Part shown: in pieces, positions 35,435 to 44,456 of the stretch | Position numbering within the stretch: the first letter of the stretch is position 1 | How the letters are laid out: the number at the start of each line of letters is the position of its first letter | Assembly: GCF_902712855.1 (NCBI RefSeq) | Contig: NZ_LR743507.1 | Span: 4,946,001-5,010,000, forward strand | Origin: Variovorax paradoxus | Lineage (GTDB): Bacteria; Pseudomonadota; Gammaproteobacteria; Burkholderiales; Burkholderiaceae_C | Direction of reading: 5' to 3' | DNA length: 64,000 nt | Notes under the pieces: model-generated | The model's input: the letters and a program-made list of their open reading frames with translations, nothing else | Database searches by the model: none | What the model was told of the DNA's origin: nothing | Program-made: the position numbers and the translations under genes

Positions 35435-37801
35435 ATGACATCACGCCGGCGCGGCCGGCCGTTGCCGCCGGCGGCGTTCTTCCTGTGGCTGTTGCTGCTG
35501 CGCGCAGGCATCGCGCCGGCGCAGGACGCATGGACCGAAGCGCCGATGGTGCTGCGGCGCACGCCGCAGCTGGCCGAGACGATCGCGCCCGGCGAGCGCG
35601 GTGCGCGGCCCAGCCTGGTCGACGGCAACCGGCTCTCGGGCCGGCCCGATCTGGAGGTGGTGGTGCAAGGCGACGCGTCGCTGCGGCGCGGCGACACCCG
35701 CATCAACGCCGACCGGCTCGAATACCAGTCGCCCGGCGACCTTGCCACGGCCACCGGCAACGTGCACCTGAACCAGGCCGGCAACGTGTACGAAGGGCCC
35801 GAGGTGCAACTGAAGGTGGAGAGCTTCGAAGGCTTCTTCGAGCACGTGCGCTACACCCTGCTGGCGACGGGCGCGCATGGCGAGGCCGAGCGCATCGACT
35901 TCGTCGATCCCCAGGTGTCTGTGGCGCGCCACGTCACCTACACCACCTGCTTGCGCGAGAACTACGCAGGCTGGGTGCCGGCGTGGATGCTGAGCGCCGC
36001 GACCATGACCACCGACACCGGGGCCAACCTGGCCACCGCGACCGATGCGCGCATCAGCTTCCTGGGCGCGACCACGCCGGCGCTTCCGTCGGTGAGCTTC
36101 CCGCTCAGCAACGCGCGGCTGAGCGGGCTGCTGCCGCCGGTGATCGGCTTCGACAGCACCAACGGCTTCGAGTACCTGCAGCCGTACTACTGGAACATCG
36201 CGCCGAACAGGGACGCCACGCTGTACCCGGAGATCATGAGCAACCGCGGCGTGAACCTGGGCACCGAGTTCCGCTACCTCGAGAAGGGCTACAGCGGCCA
36301 GGTGCGCATCGACACCATGCCCAGCGATTCGCTGCGCGACCGCAGCCGCTGGGGCCTGTGGGCCTCGCACACGCAGCAGCTCGACGCGAAGCCCTTCGGG
36401 CTCGATTCGCTGAGCACAGCGTTCAACATCAACCGCGTGAGCGACGACGACTACTGGCGCGACTTCTCGCACACCCCGACGCTGACCTCCCGCCAGCTCA
36501 CCAACGAGGCCGACCTCAACTGGACCCGGGGCGACTGGAGCGGGCAGGCGCGCACGCTCTCCTACCAGACGCTGCAGTACGCCGCGTCGCCGATCACGCC
36601 GTCGTACAACCGCGTGCCGCAGGTCACGGCCAACTACAACACCTACGACTGGCACGGCTTCGACGTGTCGGGCACGCTGGACTACACGCGCTTCCAGGTC
36701 GACCCGGCCTACGCGCCCACGCTCAACGGCATCGCCCAGCCCGATGGCGAACGGCTGGTGGGCAACCTGCAGATCAGCCGTCCCTGGGTGTCGCCGGGCG
36801 GCTTCTTCATCCCGAAGCTGCTGCTGCACACGGCCTCCTACCAGCTGGCGTCGCCGCTGGCCGACGGGCGCACCGGCATCACCAGCGCGGTGCCGACCGT
36901 GAGCCTGGACAGCGGCCTGGTGTTCGAGCGCGATGCCAGCCTGTTCGGCCGCGCCTGGCGCCAGACGCTGGAACCGCGCGCCTTCTACGTGCACACGCCG
37001 TACCGCGACCAGAGCCGGCTGCCGGTGTACGACACGGCTGCGAACGACGTGAGCTTTGCCACGCTCTATACCGAGAACGCGTTCTCGGGCAACGACCGCG
37101 TGTCGGACACCGACACGCTGACCACCGGCGTGACCACGCGGCTGATCGACCCCCTGACCGGCGCGGAATCGGCACGCTTCGGCATCGCGCAGCGCTTTCG
37201 CTTCAGCGACCAGAACGTGACGCTGCCGGGTGGCACCGCCGTGACCGACCGCTCGGGCGACTTCATCTTCGGCGGGCAGGTGCACTGGAGCCCGAAGTGG
37301 AGCATCGACGGACTGGCGCAATACAACATGGACAGCGGCAAGACCACGCGCGACGCGCTCACGTTGCGCTACACGCCCGAGCGCTACCACACGCTCACCG
37401 CCGCATTCCGCTACCAGGCCGACAGCACCACCACGGCGAACGACGGCACGAAGACGGTCGACTTCAACTGGCAGTGGCCGCTGAGCGAACTCACGCGCGG
37501 GGTGTTCGGCGGCAGGTCGCCCACCGATCCGGGACGCTGGTATGCGGTGGGCCGGCTGAGCTACAGCCTGCACGACCGCGCGATGTCCGACAGCCTGATC
37601 GGCGCGGAATACAACGCCTGCTGCTGGGTCGGCCGCGTGGTGCTCGAGCGGCTGGTGTCGGGTCGTGCCACGCCCGACACGCGGCTGATGTTCCAGAACA
37701 TCGGCTCGAACCCGACCAGCACCCTGCTGCAGAACATCCAGGGCTACCAGCCGCTGAACCAGCCGGCGGCCTCGCCGAGCCGGTTCACCAACTACGACTG
37801 A
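35435..37801 (+). CDS. lptD: LPS-assembly protein LptD homologue
   Basis: A 788-residue outer-membrane protein that inserts lipopolysaccharide into the outer leaflet with LptE. Signal peptide to about residue 30, LptA/OstA-like N-terminal domain about 72-165 (VVVQGDASLRRGDTRINADRLEYQSPGD), then a 26-strand barrel with the OstA_C signature. Cys172 and the Cys729-Cys730 pair remain for disulphide formation, but no N-terminal Cys equivalent to E. coli Cys31 is present. The usual surA-pdxA-ksgA neighbours are absent; it follows an orphan regulator and is convergent with a LysR gene, so it may be a second, condition-specific LptD. Confidence 0.88.
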   Translation: MTSRRRGRPLPPAAFFLWLLLLRAGIAPAQDAWTEAPMVLRRTPQLAETIAPGERGARPSLVDGNRLSGRPDLEVVVQGDASLRRGDTRINADRLEYQSPGDLATATGNVHLNQAGNVYEGPEVQLKVESFEGFFEHVRYTLLATGAHGEAERIDFVDPQVSVARHVTYTTCLRENYAGWVPAWMLSAATMTTDTGANLATATDARISFLGATTPALPSVSFPLSNARLSGLLPPVIGFDSTNGFEYLQPYYWNIAPNRDATLYPEIMSNRGVNLGTEFRYLEKGYSGQVRIDTMPSDSLRDRSRWGLWASHTQQLDAKPFGLDSLSTAFNINRVSDDDYWRDFSHTPTLTSRQLTNEADLNWTRGDWSGQARTLSYQTLQYAASPITPSYNRVPQVTANYNTYDWHGFDVSGTLDYTRFQVDPAYAPTLNGIAQPDGERLVGNLQISRPWVSPGGFFIPKLLLHTASYQLASPLADGRTGITSAVPTVSLDSGLVFERDASLFGRAWRQTLEPRAFYVHTPYRDQSRLPVYDTAANDVSFATLYTENAFSGNDRVSDTDTLTTGVTTRLIDPLTGAESARFGIAQRFRFSDQNVTLPGGTAVTDRSGDFIFGGQVHWSPKWSIDGLAQYNMDSGKTTRDALTLRYTPERYHTLTAAFRYQADSTTTANDGTKTVDFNWQWPLSELTRGVFGGRSPTDPGRWYAVGRLSYSLHDRAMSDSLIGAEYNACCWVGRVVLERLVSGRATPDTRLMFQNIGSNPTSTLLQNIQGYQPLNQPAASPSRFTNYD

Positions 37802-38745
37802 GCATCGGCGCCGGCGGTGCCTTCGGTGACCAGCGCCCACAGCGCCTCGGCCACCGTTGCCATCGGGGCCTGCTGGCGATAGAGACGGATGTCCACCGGC
37901 ACGCGCCAGCCGCCCGCACCGGCATCCACCAGCGCGCCGCTGCGCAGGTCGTCGGCCACGAGGCTCATCGGCAGCCAGGCGAGGCCTCGGCCTTCGATGG
38001 CCATGGTGCGCAGCAGCGCCGCATGGTGGGCCGTGAAGACGACCGACAGCGACGTGGCGAAGTCCTTGCCGAACTGGCGGTCCTTGTCCTGCATGGCCCG
38101 CATGATGCGTCCCAGCCCCGAGGCCTCGCTGTAAGCCAGCACGGCGGGCGCCGCGGCCGTGCCGAGCGCATGAAGCGGCACGCCCCTGGCACCGGGCGCG
38201 GACACCGGCACCAGCACGTCCTCGCTCAGGCGCTGCACGGGGTACTGCGCCTCGTCGAGCCGGCCCGGCGCTCCCACGTGGCCGTGGCACAGCACGAACT
38301 GCACGCGGCGCTGCAGCAGCAGGTCTTCGCAGGCGTGGGAGCTGTCGGAAACGGTCTGGATCGGCCCGGTGCTCAGGCGCGACTCCACGCTGCCCAGCCA
38401 GCGCGGAAAGAAAGTCAGCGACAGCGCATGCGTGGCGGCGAAGCTCAGGCTGGCGGCGTCGAGGTCGTGCGCGGCGCGGGCCTCGGCGCGTGCGTTCTGA
38501 AGTCCCGCGAGCACGTCCTGCAGCAGCGGCTGGAAGCGCTTGCCCGCGGCCGTGAGCGTGGTGGGATGCGCGCTGCGGTCGAACAGGTCGACGCCCACCC
38601 ACTCCTCGAGCGAACGGATGTGGCGGCTGAAGGCCGGCTGCGCGATCGCGCGGGCTTTGGCGGCACGCGAAAAGTTGCCGGTGTCGGCCAGGGCCTGGAA
38701 GTCTTCCAGCCACTCGAGGTCCAGGGGTCGGTTGCCGGGGCCCAT
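37792..38745 (-). CDS. LysR-family transcriptional regulator
   Basis: A 317-residue regulator with an N-terminal winged helix (LEWLEDFQALADTGNFSRAAKARAIAQPAFSRHIRSLEEWVG) and a periplasmic-binding-like effector domain from about residue 95. ATG 38745 is chosen at the usual LysR start; the frame runs on to 38826 but adds no recognisable sequence. Its end overlaps the end of lptD by 10 bp on the opposite strand. It is divergent from the tartrate-dehydratase-like gene (154 bp), so it probably controls that gene in response to the substrate. Confidence 0.88.
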   Translation of the reverse strand: MGPGNRPLDLEWLEDFQALADTGNFSRAAKARAIAQPAFSRHIRSLEEWVGVDLFDRSAHPTTLTAAGKRFQPLLQDVLAGLQNARAEARAAHDLDAASLSFAATHALSLTFFPRWLGSVESRLSTGPIQTVSDSSHACEDLLLQRRVQFVLCHGHVGAPGRLDEAQYPVQRLSEDVLVPVSAPGARGVPLHALGTAAAPAVLAYSEASGLGRIMRAMQDKDRQFGKDFATSLSVVFTAHHAALLRTMAIEGRGLAWLPMSLVADDLRSGALVDAGAGGWRVPVDIRLYRQQAPMATVAEALWALVTEGTAGADAQS

Positions 38746-38898
38746 GTGCTGCGCCTTTGCCTTGAATAGTTGTATGCGATTCGAGTATTGGACGGTGCCG
38801 GCCCTGCCGGCAGAAGATCCGGCCACGTCCTGTGCGGGAAATTATCGCGAGACCGCTCCCGCAAGGCCTTGTCACCCGAACCCAACCCGAAACCGGCC

Positions 38899-40065
38899 AT
38901 GAAAATCGTCAACATCCTCGAGTCCACGCGTCCCATCAAGTCGGACATCCGCAACGCCTACATCGACTTCTCGAAGATGACCCTGAGCCTGGTGGCCGTG
39001 GTCACCGACGTGATCCGCGACGGCAAACCGGTGATCGGCTACGGCTTCAACTCCAACGGGCGCTACGGCCAGGGCGGCCTGATCCGCGAGCGCTTCCTGC
39101 CGCGCCTGCTCGAGGCCGAAGCCGCGTCGCTGCTCGACGAGACCGGCGAGAACCTCGACCCGCACAGGATCTGGGCGCGCATGATGATCAACGAGAAGCC
39201 CGGCGGCCATGGCGAGCGCTCGGTGGCCGTGGGCACCATCGACATGGCCGTGTGGGACGCCACCGCCAAGATCGCCGGCAAGCCCCTCTACCAGCTGCTG
39301 GCCGAGCGCTACGGCACCGGCACGCCCGACCCGCGCGTGTTCGTGTACGCCGCGGGCGGCTACTACTACCCCGGCAAGGGCGTGGAAGGCCTGCAGCGCG
39401 AGATGACCAGCTACCTGGAGCGCGGCTACTCGGTGGTGAAGATGAAGATCGGCGGCGCCACGCTGGCCGAGGACTGCGAGCGCATCGAGTCGGTGCTGAA
39501 GATCCTCGGCCCCGGCCAGCAGCTGGCGGTGGACGCCAACGGCCGCTTCGACCTGCAGACCGCCGTCGACTACGGCCGCGCGCTGTCGCAGTACCCGCTC
39601 TTCTGGTACGAGGAAGCCGGCGACCCGCTGGACTACGAACTGCAGGCCAGGCTCGGCGAGGTGTACACCGGCCCCATGGCCACGGGCGAGAACCTGTTCT
39701 CGATGCAGGACGCACGCAACCTCATCCGACACGGCGGCATGCGGCCCGACCGCGACTGGCTGCAGTTCGACTGCGCACTGAGCTACGGCCTCGTCGAGTA
39801 CCTGCGCACGCTCGACATGCTCAAGGCCCACGGCTGGTCGCCCTCGCGCTGCATTCCGCACGGCGGCCACCAGATGTCGCTGGCCATCGCGGCGGGCCTG
39901 GGCCTGGGCGGCAACGAGAGCTACCCCGACCTGTTCCAGCCCTACGGCGGCTTCCCCGACGGCGTGAAGGTCGACAACGGCTACGTCACCCTGCCGCCGC
40001 TGCCCGGCATCGGCTTCGAGGGCAAGGCCGACCTCATCGCCGAGATGCGTGCGCTGGCCGCCTGA
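38899..40065 (+). CDS. Enolase-superfamily dehydratase, D(-)-tartrate dehydratase-like
   Basis: A 388-residue enzyme of the mandelate-racemase group of the enolase superfamily, acting on a sugar acid in the cytoplasm. Visible are the Lys of NEKPGGHGERS, the KxK base VVKMKIG, metal ligands in AVDANGRFD, EEAGDPLD and TGENLF, and PHGGHQMSL with the catalytic His. Length and these positions agree with Bradyrhizobium D-tartrate dehydratase (about 389 residues), which makes oxaloacetate. Substrate is inferred from motif pattern only; other acid-sugar dehydratases are related. Confidence 0.8.
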   Translation: MKIVNILESTRPIKSDIRNAYIDFSKMTLSLVAVVTDVIRDGKPVIGYGFNSNGRYGQGGLIRERFLPRLLEAEAASLLDETGENLDPHRIWARMMINEKPGGHGERSVAVGTIDMAVWDATAKIAGKPLYQLLAERYGTGTPDPRVFVYAAGGYYYPGKGVEGLQREMTSYLERGYSVVKMKIGGATLAEDCERIESVLKILGPGQQLAVDANGRFDLQTAVDYGRALSQYPLFWYEEAGDPLDYELQARLGEVYTGPMATGENLFSMQDARNLIRHGGMRPDRDWLQFDCALSYGLVEYLRTLDMLKAHGWSPSRCIPHGGHQMSLAIAAGLGLGGNESYPDLFQPYGGFPDGVKVDNGYVTLPPLPGIGFEGKADLIAEMRALAA

Positions 40066-40097
40066 GGCCGCCACGCACTGTCACGCCCCCTTAGCGG

Positions 40098-40290
40098 GAC
40101 ACCGCGGAACCGGCTTCGCCGGGCCGCTGGTGTCGCCCCCGGTAGGGGGTTGGAGAAGCGACACGAAGTGCGCGAGCCTGGGAGCGAGTCAAGGACACCG
40201 CGGAACCGGCTCCGCCGGGCCGCAGGTGTCGCCCCCGGCAGGGGGAAGGAGAAGCGACACGAAGTGCGCGAAGCCTGGGGGCGAGTCAAG
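40098..40290. repeat. Tandem pair of a 96-bp intergenic repeat
   Basis: Copy 1 (40098-40193) and copy 2 (40194-40290) are nearly identical, each beginning GACACCGCGGAACCGGC, with an internal GC-rich inverted region (CACCGCGGAACC... CGCAGGTGTC) and ending GCGAGTCAAG. The second copy runs into the stop codon of the following Bug gene. The look is of a REP-type extragenic element common in Comamonadaceae genomes; it may stabilise or end transcripts between the convergent genes. It fills the whole gap. Confidence 0.75.
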
Positions 40291-41275
40291 GCTGGAAGCC
40301 GGAGCGGCGCACCACCGGCTCCCACTGCTGGCGATAGGTCTTGAGCATCTGCGCGGTCTCCGCCGCGGTGCTCACCACCGGCGTGATGTAAAGCGCGTCG
40401 GCCGCCTTCTGCAGGCCCGGGTCTTTCATCACGTCGTGGATCGCGCCGGACAGCAGCTGCACCTTGGCCGGTGCCATGGTGCTGGGCGCGAAGAAGGTGT
40501 TCCAGCCATCGGCATCGATCTTCATGCCGGCCTCGCGGAAGGTCGGGATGTTCGGCGCGAAGCTCGCGCGCTTCTTGCCCGACACGGCCAGGATGCGGAT
40601 CTTGCCCGCCACGTGCTGCGGATAGACCGAGTCGAGCGTGTCGATGGCGATCGGCAGGCTGCCGCCGATCAGGTCGGCCGACAACGGTGCGGAACCGCCG
40701 TAGCTTTTGATCTGCGGCTGCACGCTCAGTGCATCGCCCACCATCAGGCCGAAGAAGTGAGGCAGGCTGCCGGTGGCGGGCACACCGAACACGGCCTCCT
40801 CGGGATGCGCCCAGAGCCGCCCCACCAGGAACATCGCACGGTCGAGCTGCAGCTTGTTGCCCACGGCCAGCGCGAAGTCGTAGCTGCTGACCTGCGAGAC
40901 GGGCACGAAGTCCTTGTCGGGGTCGTAGCCCGCGTCCTTGAACACCAGCGGCGCCACCACCATCACGGCGGGGTTGCCGAGCATCAGCGCGTTCTGGCCC
41001 GCAGGCGTGCGCTTGACCTCCTTCGCCGCGAGCCGGCCGCCCTCGCCGGGACGGTTCTCCACCGTGACCTTCACGCCGAGCTTCGGCGCGAGCCGTTCGG
41101 CGATCAGGCGCGCCATGCGGTCCGTGCTGCCGCCGGGCGCGTAGCCGACCACGAGCGCCAGCGGCCCGTCGAGTGCGGGCGACTGCGCGTGCGCGGTGCC
41201 GTGCATGAGCGGGGCGCCGGCGGCCAGGGCAATGCCCCATGCCATGAGCTTGCGCCTTGAAAAGAATGCGGACAT
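40286..41275 (-). CDS. Bug/TctC-family binding protein
   Basis: A 329-residue periplasmic solute-binding protein. Signal peptide SRRKLMAWGIALAAG...AHAQ has a twin-arginine look. The mature part has LALVVGYAPGGSTDRMARL, VENRPGEGGRLAAKEV, and KRASFAPNIPTFREAGM. Family members bind carboxylates; ligand unknown. A neighbouring tartrate-dehydratase gene on the other strand and a MarR gene divergent from it (216 bp) are the only context. No membrane partners nearby. Confidence 0.88.
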   Translation of the reverse strand: MSAFFSRRKLMAWGIALAAGAPLMHGTAHAQSPALDGPLALVVGYAPGGSTDRMARLIAERLAPKLGVKVTVENRPGEGGRLAAKEVKRTPAGQNALMLGNPAVMVVAPLVFKDAGYDPDKDFVPVSQVSSYDFALAVGNKLQLDRAMFLVGRLWAHPEEAVFGVPATGSLPHFFGLMVGDALSVQPQIKSYGGSAPLSADLIGGSLPIAIDTLDSVYPQHVAGKIRILAVSGKKRASFAPNIPTFREAGMKIDADGWNTFFAPSTMAPAKVQLLSGAIHDVMKDPGLQKAADALYITPVVSTAAETAQMLKTYRQQWEPVVRRSGFQP

Positions 41276-41491
41276 GGAGTCTCCTGCGGACAGTGATGGG
41301 CGGTGGCGACGAGGCGCGCGAGGTCGTGCAAAGTCGCGGCTCGCGGGCAGCGAAAATCAGCAGCCACCAGTTGTTGCTGTTCGTTCAAATTTGTGACCGA
41401 GTTATACGTACCGGGCAAACAGTTGATCTAATCCATCACCTGTGCGCCGAGGCGAACGAGCCACATTCGCCGCACCTCTTAAGCCATCCGT

Positions 41492-42043
41492 ATGCAAGCC
41501 CCGCAAGCTTTCCCCGACGCCGCCGCGTTGCGCGCGCCACGTTCACTGGAGGACCTGCTTCTCTACCGCCTCGCGCGTGCCATGCGCGCGGGCAGCGGCA
41601 TGGCCACGCGCCTGGTCGAAGGCGGTTTCGGCATCACGCGCCGCGAATGGGGAATGATCGCCACGCTCGCGCAGGAGGGCGAGATGATGTCGTCCACGCT
41701 CGCGTCGCACCTCAACCTCGACCGCGTGCGCACATCGCGCGGACTGCGCAGCCTCGTCGACAAGAAGCTGGTGGAACGGCGCCAGGACGCCGAGGACCGG
41801 CGCGAGGTGCACGTGCGCCTGAGCGACTCGGGCCTGCAGCTCTTCGGCCAGCTGTTCCCGCGCATCGCGGGCCTGAACACCGGCCTGCTCGAAGGCATCG
41901 AGCCGGCCCATCTCGAGATCTTCCTGCAGTGCCTGCGCAGGCTGGAGCAGCGCGGCGATGAGTTGATCGCGCAGGGCGCAGTCGCGGAGAAGGCCGACCG
42001 TCGCTCGGGCGGCACCCGACACCGCTGGCCCGAACGCAGCTAA
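41492..42043 (+). CDS. MarR-family transcriptional regulator
   Basis: A 183-residue winged-helix regulator: dimer helix LEDLLLYRLARAMRAGSGMA, core GITRREWGMIATLAQEGEMMSSTLASHLNLDRVRTSRGLRSLVDKKLVERR, wing DAEDRREVHVRLSDSG. It is divergent from the Bug gene and likely controls it. In the 216-bp gap no perfect palindrome was found; GTTATACGTAC near 41400 is the only near-symmetric AT-rich stretch. Confidence 0.85.
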   Translation: MQAPQAFPDAAALRAPRSLEDLLLYRLARAMRAGSGMATRLVEGGFGITRREWGMIATLAQEGEMMSSTLASHLNLDRVRTSRGLRSLVDKKLVERRQDAEDRREVHVRLSDSGLQLFGQLFPRIAGLNTGLLEGIEPAHLEIFLQCLRRLEQRGDELIAQGAVAEKADRRSGGTRHRWPERS

Positions 42044-42072
42044 CGGCCTTGGCGCCCGAGGGCGCGCGCGGT

Positions 42073-42432
42073 TCAGGCTTCGACGTCGAGCGTGCCGCCG
42101 ATCGGCACGCCACCGGCGTTGGTGCGGAACGCGCTCGAGGGCGCAGCGCCCTTCTGCACCGCCTCGACTTCCTTCGCGTCTGCGCTTTTCTGCAGCGCCG
42201 CGGCCTGCACCGCCTTCAACTGCGCCTGAAGCATCGCAAGCTGGCTCATGAGCGATTGCAGCTGCTGCTGCACCGCCTTGCGCGCATCGCCCTCGGGCGT
42301 CTCGACCAGCGTCTTCTGCGTGGCCGTGATCTGCTTCTGCGTCGCGGTGATCTGCCGCATGATCTTCGCGACTTCTGCAGCGGTGCTGTTCCCGGTCGAG
42401 GAAGTGCCCGAAGCACCGATGGCCTTCAGCAT
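42073..42432 (-). CDS. FlxA-like coiled-coil protein
   Basis: A 119-residue protein. Residues about 20-90 form a coiled coil with repeated QITATQK units and a Gln/Leu heptad (QQQLQSLMSQLAMLQAQLKAVQ), flanked by a Ser/Thr-rich start and a disordered end. Length and composition resemble the FlxA-like family, which in E. coli is flagellar-regulon-linked but of unknown role. It is convergent with the MarR gene across 29 bp containing a short GC hairpin (GCGCCC-GA-GGGCGC, 42052-42065). The 255 bp upstream of it shows no gene. Confidence 0.55.
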   Translation of the reverse strand: MLKAIGASGTSSTGNSTAAEVAKIMRQITATQKQITATQKTLVETPEGDARKAVQQQLQSLMSQLAMLQAQLKAVQAAALQKSADAKEVEAVQKGAAPSSAFRTNAGGVPIGGTLDVEA

Positions 42433-42687
42433 GTGAGTCCTTTTTTGTGGAGTGATTTGGAGGCTATCGGCAAGGCGGAGAGAAAGTTGAGTGTTTGGGG
42501 TTGAAGCGCCCTCGCTTTTTCCATCGCGACCTGTTTGACCAAAAGCTGTCCCTACACTGAAAGGCCGGCACGACGGCCGATGGAGCAGTGCTCGCGGGGT
42601 GTGGCGGCGGCGGCAAAGATGCGATGCCGGGCGGCGAGGTGAAGCGCCACGGAACACGCATGCGCTACTGTTGGAGGAACTTGGGTT

Positions 42688-42843
42688 ATGGATCAACGAA
42701 AGCTGGTGGAAATCATCCTCACGATGTTTATCGTGGGAGGCACGGTGCTGTCGTGGCGCCTGTGGAAAGCTGACAGGCGCAGATCGGCTGCGGTGTGCTT
42801 CGTGGGAGTAGCCGCCCTGGGATCTTGGATTGTCTGGCGGTAG
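42688..42843 (+). CDS. 51-residue small membrane protein
   Basis: ATG 42688 is preceded at the ideal distance by GGAGGA (42673-42678). The frame of 51 codons encodes two hydrophobic helices, VEIILTMFIVGGTVLSWRLW and AAVCFVGVAALGSWIVW, with a basic loop KADRRRS between, a hairpin with the loop in the cytoplasm. It is too short to rank by length, but ribosome site, topology and stop are convincing. Unknown family. It is the last host-looking gene before the AT-rich island. Confidence 0.6.
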   Translation: MDQRKLVEIILTMFIVGGTVLSWRLWKADRRRSAAVCFVGVAALGSWIVWR

Positions 42844-42915
42844 CAGATTCCGTATGCCTAGGAGCAGCGGCCTCGCTTGTGCGGCTCGCTTCTCCAGCAG
42901 GACAACTGAATGAAA

Positions 42916-42945
42916 AAGTCCCATCGCAGAGGCTGCGCGGGACTT
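42916..42945 (-). terminator. Rho-independent terminator (minus strand)
   Basis: AAGTCCC...GGGACTT with inner GCAG/CTGC, read on the minus strand and followed by TTTTTCATT. It would end transcription of the island genes, about 215 bp past the last one. The remainder of 42844-43161 holds nothing recognisable. Confidence 0.6.
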
Positions 42946-43161
42946 CCAAAAACTGCCAAGGATTGACTCTGGCGGAGAGTGTGAGAGCAAAATTCTTTGA
43001 AAGGACAGTGACTTAGCCAATCGATACCACGATCAGTGCCATGATATCGCCTCGACTGTGCGGTGCTAGCTCGCTGAAGACGCACTCGCGCTCTTCACCA
43101 CAAGAACGAGACTGGTTCGGCGTGTGCCGCTCCCCGCTCATTTCGCCCATCATCACAACGA

Positions 43162-44274
43162 TCAATTATTCGACTCAACAAATTTCTCGTCCCGCTTCAA
43201 TATTTTTCTGAGTTGCTCTGCAAAACCAATTGACATATCTCTGTTCATTTTTTCGCGTTCAAGCTCAACGGTCGTTTGGTCCTTATTTAGGATAATATTA
43301 CGCTCGGTATTGCTAAGTGCTTGAACTATGTAGCTTTGCAATTCCGGAGAGCTGCTTTGCAGTGCTGCGTCGAGGGCAATCTGCCTACTCTCCACGTTAG
43401 TCAATTCATTCTGGAAATATTTAATTCCCGACAGACTCTCTTTATACAATCTCAAGAAAAAATAAGCAAATACTTCAATTAAGATAACCAAGCTCAGTCG
43501 CGGCAAGAAATAGGCGATCAATGTTTTGGGGTCTGATGTGGCCGGGGTTTGAAACACCGCCCACCCGAGCACAGATAAACCCATCATTGTGGTCAGCATC
43601 CCCAATCCTAAATTTAGGTTTCCTCTCCGAGCAAGATCTACCGTTTCTCTCTGCAAACGTCCGGTCATTTGACCGAATTTCCGCTCTAGGGTAAGGCTCC
43701 GGAATTTATGTTCAAGGCGTGCTTGGAGATGCGGCAGCAGCGCTTCAGCCGCTTCTGTCCTCACCCTTTCCGTAAGCATTGCTACTAAATCGGTAGTGGC
43801 TACTTCATCTAGAGCGAGGCCGCCATGACCATTTTCAAAAGCTTGCGTCAATTCTGCCAATTCTTTGCGCATTAAACGCATTTCCAAGTCTTTAGCAGCC
43901 GAGCGATTTTTTGAGACGGGTTCGAGATATTTTAATATTGAGCCAAGTAGCCCAGCCGCCACTCCAGTCATTGTTATGACCGTGAGTGGGAATTTTAAGA
44001 ATTCAACTCCGCTTGGAAGCGCCGATGACGAGCCCTGACGTACATAGTCAAAAACAACGGAAAGTGCTAGTGCAAGCCCGAGTATGAGCAATGCTGACAG
44101 GAAAACTCTTGCAAATACCTTTCTACGTCGTGAGCGTCGCTTAATTTCTGAGTCTCTTGCAAGCAGTTGTTCAAAATTGGCCAACTGCTCCAAATCAAAC
44201 TCCTGCGTATCTTCAAATTCTTGATTTGCCACAGCACCCCCGTCCTCACTTCTTACAGTAAAAATATCTGTCAC
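43162..44274 (-). CDS. Four-TM coiled-coil membrane protein, unknown
   Basis: A 370-residue protein, unrecognised. Four hydrophobic segments: about 54-76 (VFLSALLILGLALALSVVFDYV), 96-116 (PLTVITMTGVAAGLLGSILKY), 222-241 and 252-275. Between the pairs, residues 120-215 form a long charged helical/coiled-coil region, and residues 285-370 another, ending in a basic tail. This arrangement recalls membrane-linked effectors of defence systems, but no motif proves it. Codon use is AT-rich, unlike the host. It lies 182 bp after the hydrolase gene, beyond a terminator, so it has its own promoter. Confidence 0.7.
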   Translation of the reverse strand: MTDIFTVRSEDGGAVANQEFEDTQEFDLEQLANFEQLLARDSEIKRRSRRRKVFARVFLSALLILGLALALSVVFDYVRQGSSSALPSGVEFLKFPLTVITMTGVAAGLLGSILKYLEPVSKNRSAAKDLEMRLMRKELAELTQAFENGHGGLALDEVATTDLVAMLTERVRTEAAEALLPHLQARLEHKFRSLTLERKFGQMTGRLQRETVDLARRGNLNLGLGMLTTMMGLSVLGWAVFQTPATSDPKTLIAYFLPRLSLVILIEVFAYFFLRLYKESLSGIKYFQNELTNVESRQIALDAALQSSSPELQSYIVQALSNTERNIILNKDQTTVELEREKMNRDMSIGFAEQLRKILKRDEKFVESNN

Positions 44275-44401
44275 ATGTCGACGTGTTAGGAAATCATGTG
44301 TGAATTTATATTCACCGCCGACATAATAAATAACATTTATAGTTTTTTAATATCCGGCACAACAATCAATAAGAGCAGCAAATTTTAATGCCTAAATGAA
44401 A

Positions 44402-44432
44402 AAGTCCCGACGCACTAATGCGTGGGACCTTT
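44402..44432 (-). terminator. Rho-independent terminator after the hydrolase gene
   Basis: Stem AAGTCCCGACGCA / TGCGTGGGACCTT around loop CTAA, read on the minus strand and followed by TTTTTCATT, 25 bp past the hydrolase stop. It resembles the terminator at 42916 in its AGTCCC arm and flanking TGAAAAAGTCCC. Confidence 0.75.
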
Positions 44433-44456
44433 CAAATTCCTTCGAGACTCTATCCG

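Noticed and set aside
35441..38875. Very long minus-strand open frame (over 1,100 codons) opposite lptD
   Set aside because: It is antisense to lptD and arises from the GC-rich third positions; its product is low-complexity Arg/His/Ala with no family features.
42911..44435. TGAAAAAGTCCC direct repeat as prophage attachment site
   Set aside because: Each copy is part of a terminator hairpin, and both lie on the same side of the prophage, so they cannot be its two ends.
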